From: Serratia nematodiphila DZ0503SBS1
GTDB taxonomy: Bacteria; Pseudomonadota; Gammaproteobacteria; Enterobacterales; Enterobacteriaceae
Direction: 5' to 3'
Length of the DNA: 64,000 nucleotides
Assembly (NCBI RefSeq): GCF_000738675.1
Contig: NZ_JPUX01000002.1
Coordinates: 496,001-560,000, forward strand
The notes under the pieces are model-generated. The model was not told the origin of the DNA, did no database searches, and saw only the letters and a program-made list of their open reading frames with translations. Below are positions 1 through 8,547 of the stretch, one piece after another. The stretch's first letter is position 1. Each line of letters begins with the position of its first letter. A program made the position numbers and the translations under genes.

Positions 1-1
1 C

Positions 2-3000
2 GCCTGGTGGGCCGAGCGCACCCGATTGTGCAACGGTTACGGGCCGACCGAGGCTTCCATTGCCACTTCGCTGTGCGAGTATCGTCCCGGCGTTCCCTGG
101 AACTGCATTGGCAAACCGCTGAAAAACTACCGTTGCCACATCCTTGATCTCCACCATAATCCACTGCCGGTCGGTTTTGAGGGCGAACTGTGCATCGCCG
201 GCAGCGGCCTGGCGCACGGTTACCTGCATCAAGAGGCGCTGAGCGCAGAGAAGTTCATTATCTGTCGGCTGCCGTATATGGCGGCCGAAGAGCGTCTTTA
301 TCGAACCGGCGACATCGCCAAATGGGACGAACAGGGCAACATTATTTTCGTCGGCCGCCGTGATCACCAGGTGAAGATACGCGGAGTGCGCATCGAGATG
401 GGAGAAGTGGAAAGCGCCGTCCGCAGTCATCCACTGGTTGAAAGCGCCTGCGTGGTCGCTCGCAGCCAGCCCTCGGGCAAAATTCTCGCCGCCTTCGTGC
501 AACCCGCTTCGCCTGAGCTGACGATCGACGCGCTGCGTCACGCGTTGGTCACACTGCTCCACCCCGCCGCGATCCCCAGCGTCTTTATTTTCTTGCCGGC
601 GCTGCCGCTGACCATCAATGGCAAGATCGCCCGCCAACAGTTGGAAAACTGGCCACTGGATGAGCGGAATGAGCGCCTGACGCCGCCGGAAACCGAAACG
701 GAGGCCATTCTCGAGCGCATCGTGGCCAACGCGATCGGCTGTCCGCAAGCCGACGTCACCCAGGAGTTCATCAACCTGGGCGCGCACTCGCTGACAATGA
801 GCAAAATCGTCGCGCTCGTCGCACGCGATCTTTGCTGCCACCTGAGCATCGCCGATCTGTTCCGCCACAATACGGTGCGCAAACTGGCCGAATATATCGA
901 GAATAAGGCCGTTGCCGCAGAGCGCGCCATCGCGATCTGCGACGAACGCCGCGCGCCGCTCAGCCCACAGCAGAACCTGCTTTGGTACCTGAGCGCATTG
1001 AATCCTGACGATTGCAGTTACAACCTGCCGCTGGCGATAGACATCCAGGGCCCGCTTGATCTGGGGCGCTTTGAGCAGGCGATCAATTTTATTTATGAAA
1101 AACATGAAAGCCTGCGCACTCGTTTCAGCGAAACCGACGGTGTCGCCTATCAGTTGGCAGAACCGCATACCCCGATTCGCCTTGCCGATCACTGGGTGGA
1201 CGGCCAAACGCTGTCGGCAGAAAAGTGGGTGCGCCAACTGTGTGCCACGCCTTTCGACATCACCGCTCGCCCGCCGCTGGTGCTTCGGCTGGTCCAGTAT
1301 CATCAGCAGCACCATGTTTTGATTTGGGTAAAACACAACATTATTACCGACGCCTGGAGCGAACAACTGATCCTTAACGATCTGTGGCAGCGCTATAACG
1401 AGCTTGACGATCACCACGGCTTGGACGCACCGCAACCGCAGATTCAAACTATCGACATCGTCAATAGCGGCATCGCGTCACCTGCGCCGGCGGATGTCGC
1501 TTATTGGCAACAGCAACTGCAAGACTGCCGCGAACTGGACTTCCCGCTGGATAAACCGCGCCCGCTGATGCCGACGCACGCCGGAGAGCGCATCCATTAT
1601 CAGCTGCAGCCTGACGTGGCCGGTCTGCTGGCGTCACGAGGCAAAGCGCTGGGCGCCACGCCTTTCGCCTTGCTCTGCGCGGCATTAAGTTTGCTGCTCA
1701 GCCGTTATACCCAGCAGCAGGATATCGTCATCGGCACCGCCATCGCAGCGCGGGATAACCTGGATCAGGCGCAGGTCAGCGGCTTCCACGTCAATACCGT
1801 ACCGCTGCGTATCCGACTGAGCGAACAGGACACTCTGGCCGGACTGATCGGTAACATGATGGAAACCTGCATCGGCGCCTACCAGCATCAGCAGCTCTCC
1901 TTCGACCGGATCTTGCACCAGATCGAATACGAACGGATGTCGAACAAAAATCCGTTATTCCAGATCATGGCTATCCTGCAGAACGCCGGTGACGTATGCC
2001 AACAAAACCTGCGCGATTGCACGCTGCATCGCTTGCCGCTTTCGTCCGGCTTCTCGATGTTCGATATGACCTGGAACTTCAGTGTGGAACAGGACGCCGT
2101 CGCCATCGAGCTCGATTACGCCAGCGAACTGTTTTATCCCGCCAGCATGCAAATGCTGTTGGACAACTATCAGCAAACGCTGCGGCAACTGCTCACCCTG
2201 CCGGCCAATACGGCGCAGCTTGCCCTCAACCCGCTATGCGAACGGGAACAACATTGGCTGCAACAGTTGGCCGTCAACGCCGACGCAGGTTCACGTGACT
2301 CGCTGCTGATGCACATTGGCCGGTTGGCGCATACTCAGCCTGACAGCCTCGCCGTCAGCTGCGAACGGCAACAGTACAGCTACCGTCAGCTGTGGGCGCA
2401 GTCTGAGCGCGTCGCGCATGCATTGCTGCGCATCGACAGCCGGCCTTTCTCGGTCGGCGTCATGATGGAGAAAAGTTGCCACGTCGCCGTGCTCCTGCTC
2501 GGCGTGCTGAGAGCCGGCAAACACTACGTGCCGATTGACGTACACTACCCGGCCGACCGCGTGAGCTACATGATCGAGAACGCGCAAGCCCGGTTGCTGG
2601 TGACCGATGGTGAGCCAGAGCAAGGTTGGGCCAGTCCCGCCGTCGGTTTCGACTCGCTGGTTTCTCATCCTGCAGCGGCCGACGCGTTGCCGATCCCAGC
2701 CGACGATACGCTGGCCTACATCATGTACACCTCAGGCTCAACCGGTAACCCCAAAGGGGTGATGATCACGCACGGCAACCTGAACAATTTCACCAACGAC
2801 TTCGTCGGACGGCTGGCGCTGAGCGCGCGCGATAAGGTGCTCAGCCTGACCAGCATCAGTTTCGATATTTTTGGGTTGGAACTTTTCTGCTCGCTCGCCG
2901 GCGGCGCGCACGTCACGCTGTGTCCACGAGAAACCGCCATGGATCCGGTCAAGCTGTATCACTTTATCGAGCGACAGCAGCCCAGCGTGATTCAAGCGAC

Positions 3001-4042
3001 ACCTACCGTCTGGAGTACCATCGCCCACCATCTGCCGGCGGCGAGCCAACGCCCCCTGACCGTGCTATGCGGCGGCGAGAAGATGCCGGCGGCCCTATTG
3101 ACGCAATTGCGACGCATCGCGACACGGGTGCTGCAGGTGTATGGCCCGACGGAAACCACCATCTGGTCGACCTGCGCCGATCTGACTCACGAAGGCGCAA
3201 GCGACTGTATCGGCACGCCGATCCAGAAGACTGAGGTTCTGGTCATGGATCAGGCCGGCAACCCGCTGCCAAGCGGCGCATTTGGTGAGCTGTGGCTGGG
3301 CGGCGCAGGGGTATCGCCGGGGTATTGGCGCAACCCGACGCTGAGCGATAAGGTCTTTCTACGGCGTCAGGCGTTCGGCGCCGAGCGCTATATGTACCGC
3401 ACCGGCGACATTGTGCGTTTTAATCGACAGGGGCAGCTGGAGTATCTCGGCCGGAACGATCACCAGGTCAAAATTCGCGGCCACCGTATTGAGTTGAGCG
3501 AAATCGATCTCAGTCTATCGTCCCTCGACAATATCGAGCGGTCACTCAGTTTAATTGTCGGTGAAGGCCAGCAGGCCCGCATCGTCAGCTACCTGCAGTT
3601 AACGCCGGGCGAAGAGCTGAATGAAAAAGCGGTACGCACGGCGCTGAAAGCCCGTTTGCCGAATATCATGATCCCGTCCGGTTTTGTGGTGCTGTCGGCC
3701 TTCCCGCTCACCAACAACAACAAAATCGACATTCGTCGGCTGCCAGCGCCGGAAACCCGCTACTCGGCTTCCGAAGCGGACTACACGCCTGCGGCCAACG
3801 AGGCGGAAAGCGCCATGCAGCATATCTGGCAACAAGTATTGTCGCAGACGCAGATCAGCGTCTGCGACAGCTTCTTCAGCCTGGGTGGAAATTCACTGCA
3901 GATCCCGCAGCTGCTGCACGCCATTCGTCAACAGATGGGCGTCTCGCTGACTATCCGCGAATTCATCATGCACAGCCAGATCCGCGAACTTACCGCTCTG
4001 GCCTTGAGCAAAACTGCCGAGGTCGCCGATGAAACGCATTGA
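2..4042 (+). CDS. Non-ribosomal peptide synthetase, 3' part (A-T-C-A-T), 5' end outside window
   Basis: The open frame runs in from the left edge; 1346 residues are visible and the true start lies upstream. Domains in order: end of a first adenylation domain, entering at core A5 (YGPTEAS near 45-70), with A7 YRTGD, A8 VKIRGVRIE and A10 NGK; a carrier domain with LGAHSL (Ser codon 788-790); a condensation domain at about 950-2270; a complete adenylation domain at about 2300-3760 (A3 YTSGSTGNPKG, A5 YGPTETT, A7 YRTGD, A10 NNNK); and a final carrier with LGGNSL (Ser codon 3893-3895). No thioesterase or reductase domain follows. Specificity residues of the second A domain read D-I-L-Q-L-G-V-I-W-K, close to the known glycine code. 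The condensation motif at 1334-1354 is HNIITDA instead of HHxxxDG. The stop overlaps the next gene by 14 bases. Confidence 0.96.
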   Translation, partial: AWWAERTRLCNGYGPTEASIATSLCEYRPGVPWNCIGKPLKNYRCHILDLHHNPLPVGFEGELCIAGSGLAHGYLHQEALSAEKFIICRLPYMAAEERLYRTGDIAKWDEQGNIIFVGRRDHQVKIRGVRIEMGEVESAVRSHPLVESACVVARSQPSGKILAAFVQPASPELTIDALRHALVTLLHPAAIPSVFIFLPALPLTINGKIARQQLENWPLDERNERLTPPETETEAILERIVANAIGCPQADVTQEFINLGAHSLTMSKIVALVARDLCCHLSIADLFRHNTVRKLAEYIENKAVAAERAIAICDERRAPLSPQQNLLWYLSALNPDDCSYNLPLAIDIQGPLDLGRFEQAINFIYEKHESLRTRFSETDGVAYQLAEPHTPIRLADHWVDGQTLSAEKWVRQLCATPFDITARPPLVLRLVQYHQQHHVLIWVKHNIITDAWSEQLILNDLWQRYNELDDHHGLDAPQPQIQTIDIVNSGIASPAPADVAYWQQQLQDCRELDFPLDKPRPLMPTHAGERIHYQLQPDVAGLLASRGKALGATPFALLCAALSLLLSRYTQQQDIVIGTAIAARDNLDQAQVSGFHVNTVPLRIRLSEQDTLAGLIGNMMETCIGAYQHQQLSFDRILHQIEYERMSNKNPLFQIMAILQNAGDVCQQNLRDCTLHRLPLSSGFSMFDMTWNFSVEQDAVAIELDYASELFYPASMQMLLDNYQQTLRQLLTLPANTAQLALNPLCEREQHWLQQLAVNADAGSRDSLLMHIGRLAHTQPDSLAVSCERQQYSYRQLWAQSERVAHALLRIDSRPFSVGVMMEKSCHVAVLLLGVLRAGKHYVPIDVHYPADRVSYMIENAQARLLVTDGEPEQGWASPAVGFDSLVSHPAAADALPIPADDTLAYIMYTSGSTGNPKGVMITHGNLNNFTNDFVGRLALSARDKVLSLTSISFDIFGLELFCSLAGGAHVTLCPRETAMDPVKLYHFIERQQPSVIQATPTVWSTIAHHLPAASQRPLTVLCGGEKMPAALLTQLRRIATRVLQVYGPTETTIWSTCADLTHEGASDCIGTPIQKTEVLVMDQAGNPLPSGAFGELWLGGAGVSPGYWRNPTLSDKVFLRRQAFGAERYMYRTGDIVRFNRQGQLEYLGRNDHQVKIRGHRIELSEIDLSLSSLDNIERSLSLIVGEGQQARIVSYLQLTPGEELNEKAVRTALKARLPNIMIPSGFVVLSAFPLTNNNKIDIRRLPAPETRYSASEADYTPAANEAESAMQHIWQQVLSQTQISVCDSFFSLGGNSLQIPQLLHAIRQQMGVSLTIREFIMHSQIRELTALALSKTAEVADETH

Positions 4043-4841
4043 GGTGTACCACCAAGGGCGTTGTCATCACCTTGACCACCGAGAGCCGCTGCGGCTCTCG
4101 GCCAGGCTGGACTTCGCCGATAACTCAACCAACCTTTATGGTGTGGCCCCCGCCGACTCGGCGCCGCTGAGTTACGGTGATACCGTCGCCAGCGTGCGTC
4201 ATGGCGGGGTCTGCAACGCCGAGCGCATCAGCCTGGTGCCGCACTGCCATGGTACGCACACCGAATGCATCGGCCATATTCTTCCTGAAACGCACAACGT
4301 GGCTGATTTGCCGCTTGAACCGTTCATCGCCGCCACCCTGATTCGCGTCAGGCCGCAGCGAGCGGACGCGACCGCGGAAAGCTATAACGCCAGCGCTGTC
4401 TGCGAAGACTGGCTGATTACCCGGGCGGCGCTCGATGACGCATTGGCGCCGTTGTCGGGCGACTACCTGCAGGCTTTGGTGATTGCGATCGAGGCGCCGA
4501 GCGAATTCCGCGCCGCGTCCTGCGCGCCCTACTTCAGCCATCAAGCCTTGGCGCGCATCGTCGAACTCGGCGTCCAGCATCTGTTGGTGGACATTCCGTC
4601 GATCGACCGACTATACGACGGCGGACGCATGGACAACCATCGCCGTTTTTGGGGGCTTGAGGCCCCCGACAGGCCGCAAGAAGGGCGCAAATACGCCTCC
4701 GTGACCGAGCTGATTCAGGTTCCCGCGCAGGCCACGGCGGGACACTATTTTCTGACCATTCAACTGCCGGATCTGAGCGGGGATGCCCTTCCCAGCCGGC
4801 CCATCTTATTTTCGTTTTCTACAGGGAAAGTGACATCATGA
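4029..4841 (+). CDS. Cyclase-family hydrolase, probable kynurenine formamidase
   Basis: 270 residues of the metal-dependent cyclase/KynB superfamily. The metal-binding signature HCHGTHTECIGH lies near residues 73-84. Family members hydrolyse N-formyl-L-kynurenine to L-kynurenine and formate. Because the very next gene is tryptophan 2,3-dioxygenase, that activity is the natural inference here. The start overlaps the NRPS stop by 14 bases and the stop overlaps the next start by 4 bases (ATGA), so translation is coupled along the operon. Its place inside a synthetase operon suggests it makes a precursor rather than serving general tryptophan catabolism. Other cyclase-family activities on different amides cannot be excluded from sequence alone. 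Confidence 0.87.
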   Translation: MKRIEVYHQGRCHHLDHREPLRLSARLDFADNSTNLYGVAPADSAPLSYGDTVASVRHGGVCNAERISLVPHCHGTHTECIGHILPETHNVADLPLEPFIAATLIRVRPQRADATAESYNASAVCEDWLITRAALDDALAPLSGDYLQALVIAIEAPSEFRAASCAPYFSHQALARIVELGVQHLLVDIPSIDRLYDGGRMDNHRRFWGLEAPDRPQEGRKYASVTELIQVPAQATAGHYFLTIQLPDLSGDALPSRPILFSFSTGKVTS

Positions 4842-5575
4842 ATTACGCCAGCTATCTGCAGCTAAACCAGCTGCTGTCGCTGCAACAGCCAGCCTCGCCG
4901 TCTGCGGAACACCGCAATGAAAACTTGTTTATCATCACTCATCAAACCTACGAGCTCTGGTTCAAGCAGCTGATCGATGAGCTTCATCTGGCGATCGCGC
5001 AGATCGAAGAAGGAGATATACCGGCGGCGATCGAAACGATGACGCGCGTCAATGCCATTACCCAAACCGTGGTGAATCAGATCGCCGTGATTTGCACGCT
5101 GAAGTTTCACGAATTCCAGCGTTTTCGCAGCTATCTCGGCACCGCCAGCGGTTTTCAATCCTACCAGTTCGCCGGCATAGAAGCGCTGCTCGGCAAGGAA
5201 AATCCGAAAAAACTACAGCAGTATCAGGGTGATGAAGAGGCACAGCGCCGATTGGCGGCTATCATCCAACCGGTTTCACTATGGCAGGCAATACGCGGCC
5301 ATTTGATGCGTCTCAATGACCAGCCCAATCAGGCGGCGCGGGGCTTCGACGACATCATCAGGCAATCGCTGACGCGTTCGAGCTGCGAGTCGCTGCTGCT
5401 CAATCAACTGCTGGATTTGGATTCACTGCTGCAGGAGTGGCGTTACCGCCATGTGAAACTGGTGGAACGTACTATCGGGCAGCGGAAAGGTACCGGCGGT
5501 TCATCGGGTTCGGACTATCTGAAATCTACGCTGTTCACGCCGATCTTCGATGAATTGTGGAACGCCATCAACTGA
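4838..5575 (+). CDS. Tryptophan 2,3-dioxygenase
   Basis: 245 residues. The haem enzyme opens the indole ring of L-Trp with O2 to give N-formylkynurenine. Family hallmarks are all present: FIITHQTYELWFKQL near residue 32, FRSYLGTASGFQSYQF near 96, and the C-terminal YRHVKLVERTIG with the axial haem His, followed by GTGGSSGSDYLKST. It is somewhat shorter than the usual 270-280 residues but has both ends of the fold. The ATG overlaps the stop of the formamidase gene (ATGA). Known antibiotic clusters such as daptomycin and actinomycin carry dedicated copies of this enzyme to supply kynurenine or its derivatives; the same role is inferred here. No kynureninase gene is visible in the window. Confidence 0.94.
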   Translation: MNYASYLQLNQLLSLQQPASPSAEHRNENLFIITHQTYELWFKQLIDELHLAIAQIEEGDIPAAIETMTRVNAITQTVVNQIAVICTLKFHEFQRFRSYLGTASGFQSYQFAGIEALLGKENPKKLQQYQGDEEAQRRLAAIIQPVSLWQAIRGHLMRLNDQPNQAARGFDDIIRQSLTRSSCESLLLNQLLDLDSLLQEWRYRHVKLVERTIGQRKGTGGSSGSDYLKSTLFTPIFDELWNAIN

Positions 5576-5590
5576 ATGCGTTCCTTAACG

Positions 5591-5614
5591 CCAAGGAAGC
5601 TCAGGCTTCCTTGG
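5591..5614 (+). repeat. Perfect 10-bp inverted repeat between dioxygenase and thioesterase genes
   Basis: Two perfect 10-base arms, CCAAGGAAGC and GCTTCCTTGG, flank a TCAG loop. No T-run follows on the plus strand, so it is not a classical terminator. It lies 16 bases after the dioxygenase stop and 24 bases before the likely thioesterase start. It may act as an mRNA-stability or partial attenuation element that lowers expression of the last gene. Confidence 0.6.
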
Positions 5615-5638
5615 CCTCCTGAAAATACGGATTTCGCC

Positions 5639-6406
5639 ATGCATTGCACCCACTTCCCCAACGCCCCACGCAGCTTGAAACCGCTGACGCCAGGGCGCCA
5701 GGGCAGCCTGCGGCTGATCGCTTTTCCTCATGCCGGCGCCGGCGCCACTGCCTTTCAGGGGTGGAGCCCCTCGTTGCATCAGGACATCGAACTCTATGCC
5801 GTGCAATACCCCGGTCGAGAGGAGCGGGCAAACGAAGCGCCGCTCTGTCACCCCCAATCACTCATCAATCAACTGATGCCGGCACTGCAGCCACTGCAGG
5901 ACAAACCGCTGATCTTTTTCGGCCACAGTCTTGGCGGACGGGTTGCGCTGGCGTTAGCGACAGCGCTGCCTCAGCCGCCGCTGCAGTTGATCATTTCCGC
6001 CAGTTCATCGCCCTTCCTGGCGCGCCACAGTGCGTTGCTGAGAATGCCGCGTGCCGCTTTGTTGAACGCGCTATGTGCCGGCGAGGGTCTGGATGCGTCG
6101 CTCATCGGCGACAGCGCGCTGCTCGATTACTATCTGCCGCTGATCCGTGCCGATCTGATGCTGTCCAGCCAATTGCTTTTTCCTGAGCAGCCGGGTTACC
6201 CCGCCCCGCTGGCGATGTTTTATGGTGAAAACGACGAGCTGATCGATCGGCAGGATTTGCTCGACTGGCGCCGGATCGCGCAAGGCGATTTTCAGCAGCG
6301 CACTTTTGCCGGCGGACATATGTATATCACCACGCAGCGCGACGCCGTGATAGCCGGCATTCACCAGTTGCTGGCAGGCCACCTGAGTGAACCAGCCAGC
6401 ATATAG
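5639..6406 (+). CDS. Type II thioesterase (alpha/beta hydrolase)
   Basis: 255 residues from the chosen ATG at 5639. An upstream in-frame ATG at 5576 abuts the dioxygenase stop but would add 21 residues spanning a hairpin, so it is less likely; neither start has a good Shine-Dalgarno site. The N-terminal strand carries FPHAGAGA, the nucleophile elbow is GHSLGG near residue 98, and FAGGHMYI near the C-terminus supplies the catalytic His. These stand-alone enzymes remove wrong or stalled acyl groups from carrier domains. Because the neighbouring synthetase ends in a carrier domain without its own thioesterase, this protein could also take part in product release; that is inference. Confidence 0.9.
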   Translation: MHCTHFPNAPRSLKPLTPGRQGSLRLIAFPHAGAGATAFQGWSPSLHQDIELYAVQYPGREERANEAPLCHPQSLINQLMPALQPLQDKPLIFFGHSLGGRVALALATALPQPPLQLIISASSSPFLARHSALLRMPRAALLNALCAGEGLDASLIGDSALLDYYLPLIRADLMLSSQLLFPEQPGYPAPLAMFYGENDELIDRQDLLDWRRIAQGDFQQRTFAGGHMYITTQRDAVIAGIHQLLAGHLSEPASI

Positions 6407-6409
6407 CCG

Positions 6410-7573
6410 TCAGGCGTTTTCACTCTCAGGCATCGCCAGACGACGCTCGTTGTGCACCACCCGCCACGCCAACAGCAGCACGCAGAGGCTGCAGAGCGAC
6501 AGCACGGCGCCCAGGTGCTGCGAAAGCCCCGCCAACACCAAGCCACCGCCGAGCATCAGGTAATACATCAGGCCAAGGATGGCGCCGGCGGTGCCCATGC
6601 AGTCTTTATAATGGCGCAGCGCGCGCGCCAGAATATTGGGAATGGCGATGCCGTACGCCATCACCACCAGCATCATCGGCAGAACGAACCACAAGCTCCC
6701 TTCCAGCAGCAGTACCAGCAGGCCGCCGATCAGCGATAATCCGCAGGCCAGCATCAACAGTGCGGGGAACAACCAGTGCTTACCGATCAAAAACTTGTTG
6801 ATCGCCGCGCCGATGCCCACCCCGGCCGCCAACACCAAACCGGTATAACCGAACCACTGCGCCGGCAGCGCCAACGCCGAGAAGTGGAATGGCGCCAGCT
6901 GGTAATAGCTGAACATGCAAATATTGAACAACGCCACCAACAGCGCGCTGAGCCAAATATCCCCGTCCTTGACCATCCGTCCCAGCGTGCCGAAAAATGA
7001 ATTCTTCACCACCTGTTGCGGACGCGTCTCCGGCAGTTGCCAACCGGCATAGCCCAGCAACAGCGCCGCCAACAGCGCCAAACCGCCGAACACCCCCTGA
7101 TAGCCCCAATAGTGAGTCAGCACTGCGCCGCTCAACACGCCAACCGCCGGGCTGATCGCCATGGCGATCCCCATCACCGAGAACACCCGCGCCAATTCAT
7201 AACCGTCGAAGCGATCGCGAATCGCCGTTTGCGTCCCGACCGAACCGACCGCCGCGCCAAAGGCGGCCAGCACCCGCGCGGCCAGCAGCACGCTGAAGCT
7301 GCCGCTGAACAGCGCAACGAGAGAAGCCAGCAGATAGAGCGTCAGCCCGGCCAAAATGGTGGGACGGCGTCCGATGACGTCGCACATCCGCCCCCATACC
7401 ACCACGCCCAGCGCAAAGGCGAAAAAGTAGCAAGAGAGCGTTTGCGCCGCCATCTCCGCACTGACCCGGAAACCGTGCGCAATATGCGTCAATGCCGGGC
7501 TATAGATGGTCTCCACCACCTGGGGAAACATCATCATCGACGTCGCCAACGTCAGCGTCAGTTTACGTTGCAT
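6410..7573 (-). CDS. MFS drug-resistance transporter, Bcr/CflA type
   Basis: 387 residues with twelve predicted membrane segments and the loop-2/3 signature GRMCDVIGRRPTILAG of proton-coupled drug exporters. The start ATG at 7573 is preceded by AGGA at good spacing; a longer frame reaching 7624 lacks such a site. The stop is only 3 bases from the thioesterase stop, so the two genes converge. It is transcribed divergently from an AraC-type regulator. Position beside a peptide synthetase operon suggests it exports the product or provides self-resistance, but the subfamily also contains general exporters, so the substrate is unknown. Confidence 0.88.
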   Translation of the reverse strand: MQRKLTLTLATSMMMFPQVVETIYSPALTHIAHGFRVSAEMAAQTLSCYFFAFALGVVVWGRMCDVIGRRPTILAGLTLYLLASLVALFSGSFSVLLAARVLAAFGAAVGSVGTQTAIRDRFDGYELARVFSVMGIAMAISPAVGVLSGAVLTHYWGYQGVFGGLALLAALLLGYAGWQLPETRPQQVVKNSFFGTLGRMVKDGDIWLSALLVALFNICMFSYYQLAPFHFSALALPAQWFGYTGLVLAAGVGIGAAINKFLIGKHWLFPALLMLACGLSLIGGLLVLLLEGSLWFVLPMMLVVMAYGIAIPNILARALRHYKDCMGTAGAILGLMYYLMLGGGLVLAGLSQHLGAVLSLCSLCVLLLAWRVVHNERRLAMPESENA

Positions 7574-7672
7574 AACAGATCCTGTAGCCAAGAATAGGCT
7601 GCACAAGGTAGCATCTGGTCCCATCGCCGATTACAATATAAAAGACAATAAATTTACAAAATCGGACAGACT

Positions 7673-8440
7673 ATGGCGTGGCTTCAGGCGCAGGACAGTT
7701 TTAATCCGGATACGCTCGACAACGAGGTGCTCGGGATCGCAGCCGAACTGGCGCAGCACGACTCGGGCACGCATTGGCATGACAGGGGGCAGTTGCTGTT
7801 CTGTCAGCAAGGCAGCATGCGCATCACGCTCAACCAAAGCATCTGTATGCTGCCGCCGGGCAGAGTCGCCTGGATCCCGCCGCAGGTGGCTCACCGCGTT
7901 CAGGTCAACGGCGTCGTCGGCTACCGTTCGCTTTATCTCGACGCCGATCGCTATGCCTGTCTGCCTGCGCAGCTTGCCGTACTGACAGCCTCGCCGCTGC
8001 TGCGCGAGGTGTTGGAACGCATCGCGTTCGCCGCCTTCGACACCGACTGGCAGCATGGGCCTTACGCCAATATTCTGGCGGTCTGCCTGGACGAGATCGC
8101 CGCCGCGCCGCGCGAACTGACGCTGCTGCCGCTGCCCAGCGACCGCCGCCTGCGCCATCTGGCCAATCTGGACATGCTTCCGCCGCTGCACGAGCTATCG
8201 CGCTATAGCGGCGCTTCCGAGAAAACCATCAGCCGGATTTTCCGCCGTGAAACCGGGCTCGGTTATCAACAATGGCGTCAGCAATGGCGCCTGATCAAAG
8301 CGATAGAGATGCTGGCCGCAGGGCTGAGCCAATCCGACGTCGCCGGTCGGCTGGCGTTTTCCAGCGACAGCGCCTTCGCCACTTTTTTCAAGAATATGGC
8401 GGGCTGCCCGCCGAGGGCGTATATGGAGAGAAGAAAGTAA
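7673..8440 (+). CDS. AraC-family regulator with N-terminal cupin (NimR-like)
   Basis: 255 residues. The N-terminal half contains a cupin-like ligand pocket (HDSGTHWHDRGQLLFCQQG, then LPPGRVAWIPP), and the C-terminal 100 residues hold the double helix-turn-helix (LHELSRYSGASEKTISRIFRRE; SQSDVAGRLAFSSDSAFATFFK). This arrangement is that of NimR/YeaM, which controls a divergent MFS exporter gene. The same divergent layout with the transporter gene, separated by 99 bases, suggests this protein controls that exporter in response to a small molecule. Whether it also controls the synthetase operon cannot be told from this window. Confidence 0.87.
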   Translation: MAWLQAQDSFNPDTLDNEVLGIAAELAQHDSGTHWHDRGQLLFCQQGSMRITLNQSICMLPPGRVAWIPPQVAHRVQVNGVVGYRSLYLDADRYACLPAQLAVLTASPLLREVLERIAFAAFDTDWQHGPYANILAVCLDEIAAAPRELTLLPLPSDRRLRHLANLDMLPPLHELSRYSGASEKTISRIFRRETGLGYQQWRQQWRLIKAIEMLAAGLSQSDVAGRLAFSSDSAFATFFKNMAGCPPRAYMERRK

Positions 8441-8502
8441 GACGCCGTTTAAAACGGCAACGCTGACAAAAGGCGTTGATTCAGAGGAGAAAAGCGACGG
8501 CG

Positions 8503-8538
8503 GGAACGGCGCCCCGCGACAAGCGAGAGCGCCGTTCC
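8503..8538 (-). terminator. ushA: Stem-loop downstream of ushA
   Basis: GGAACGGCGC and GCGCCGTTCC form a 10-bp perfect stem 10 bases past the ushA stop, read on the minus strand. A moderate T-rich stretch follows (CGCTTTTCTCC). Likely the ushA terminator. Confidence 0.5.
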
Positions 8539-8547
8539 GCGACGCTT

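Noticed and set aside
2..4042. Reading the synthetase as a complete gene starting at the TTG at 26
   Set aside because: The TTG lies inside core motif A5 of an adenylation domain and the frame is open to the window edge, so the true start is upstream.
4029..5575. General tryptophan catabolism (kynurenine pathway) locus
   Set aside because: No kynureninase or anthranilate/3-hydroxyanthranilate genes are present in the window, and the two genes overlap frames with a peptide synthetase; a precursor-supply role fits better.
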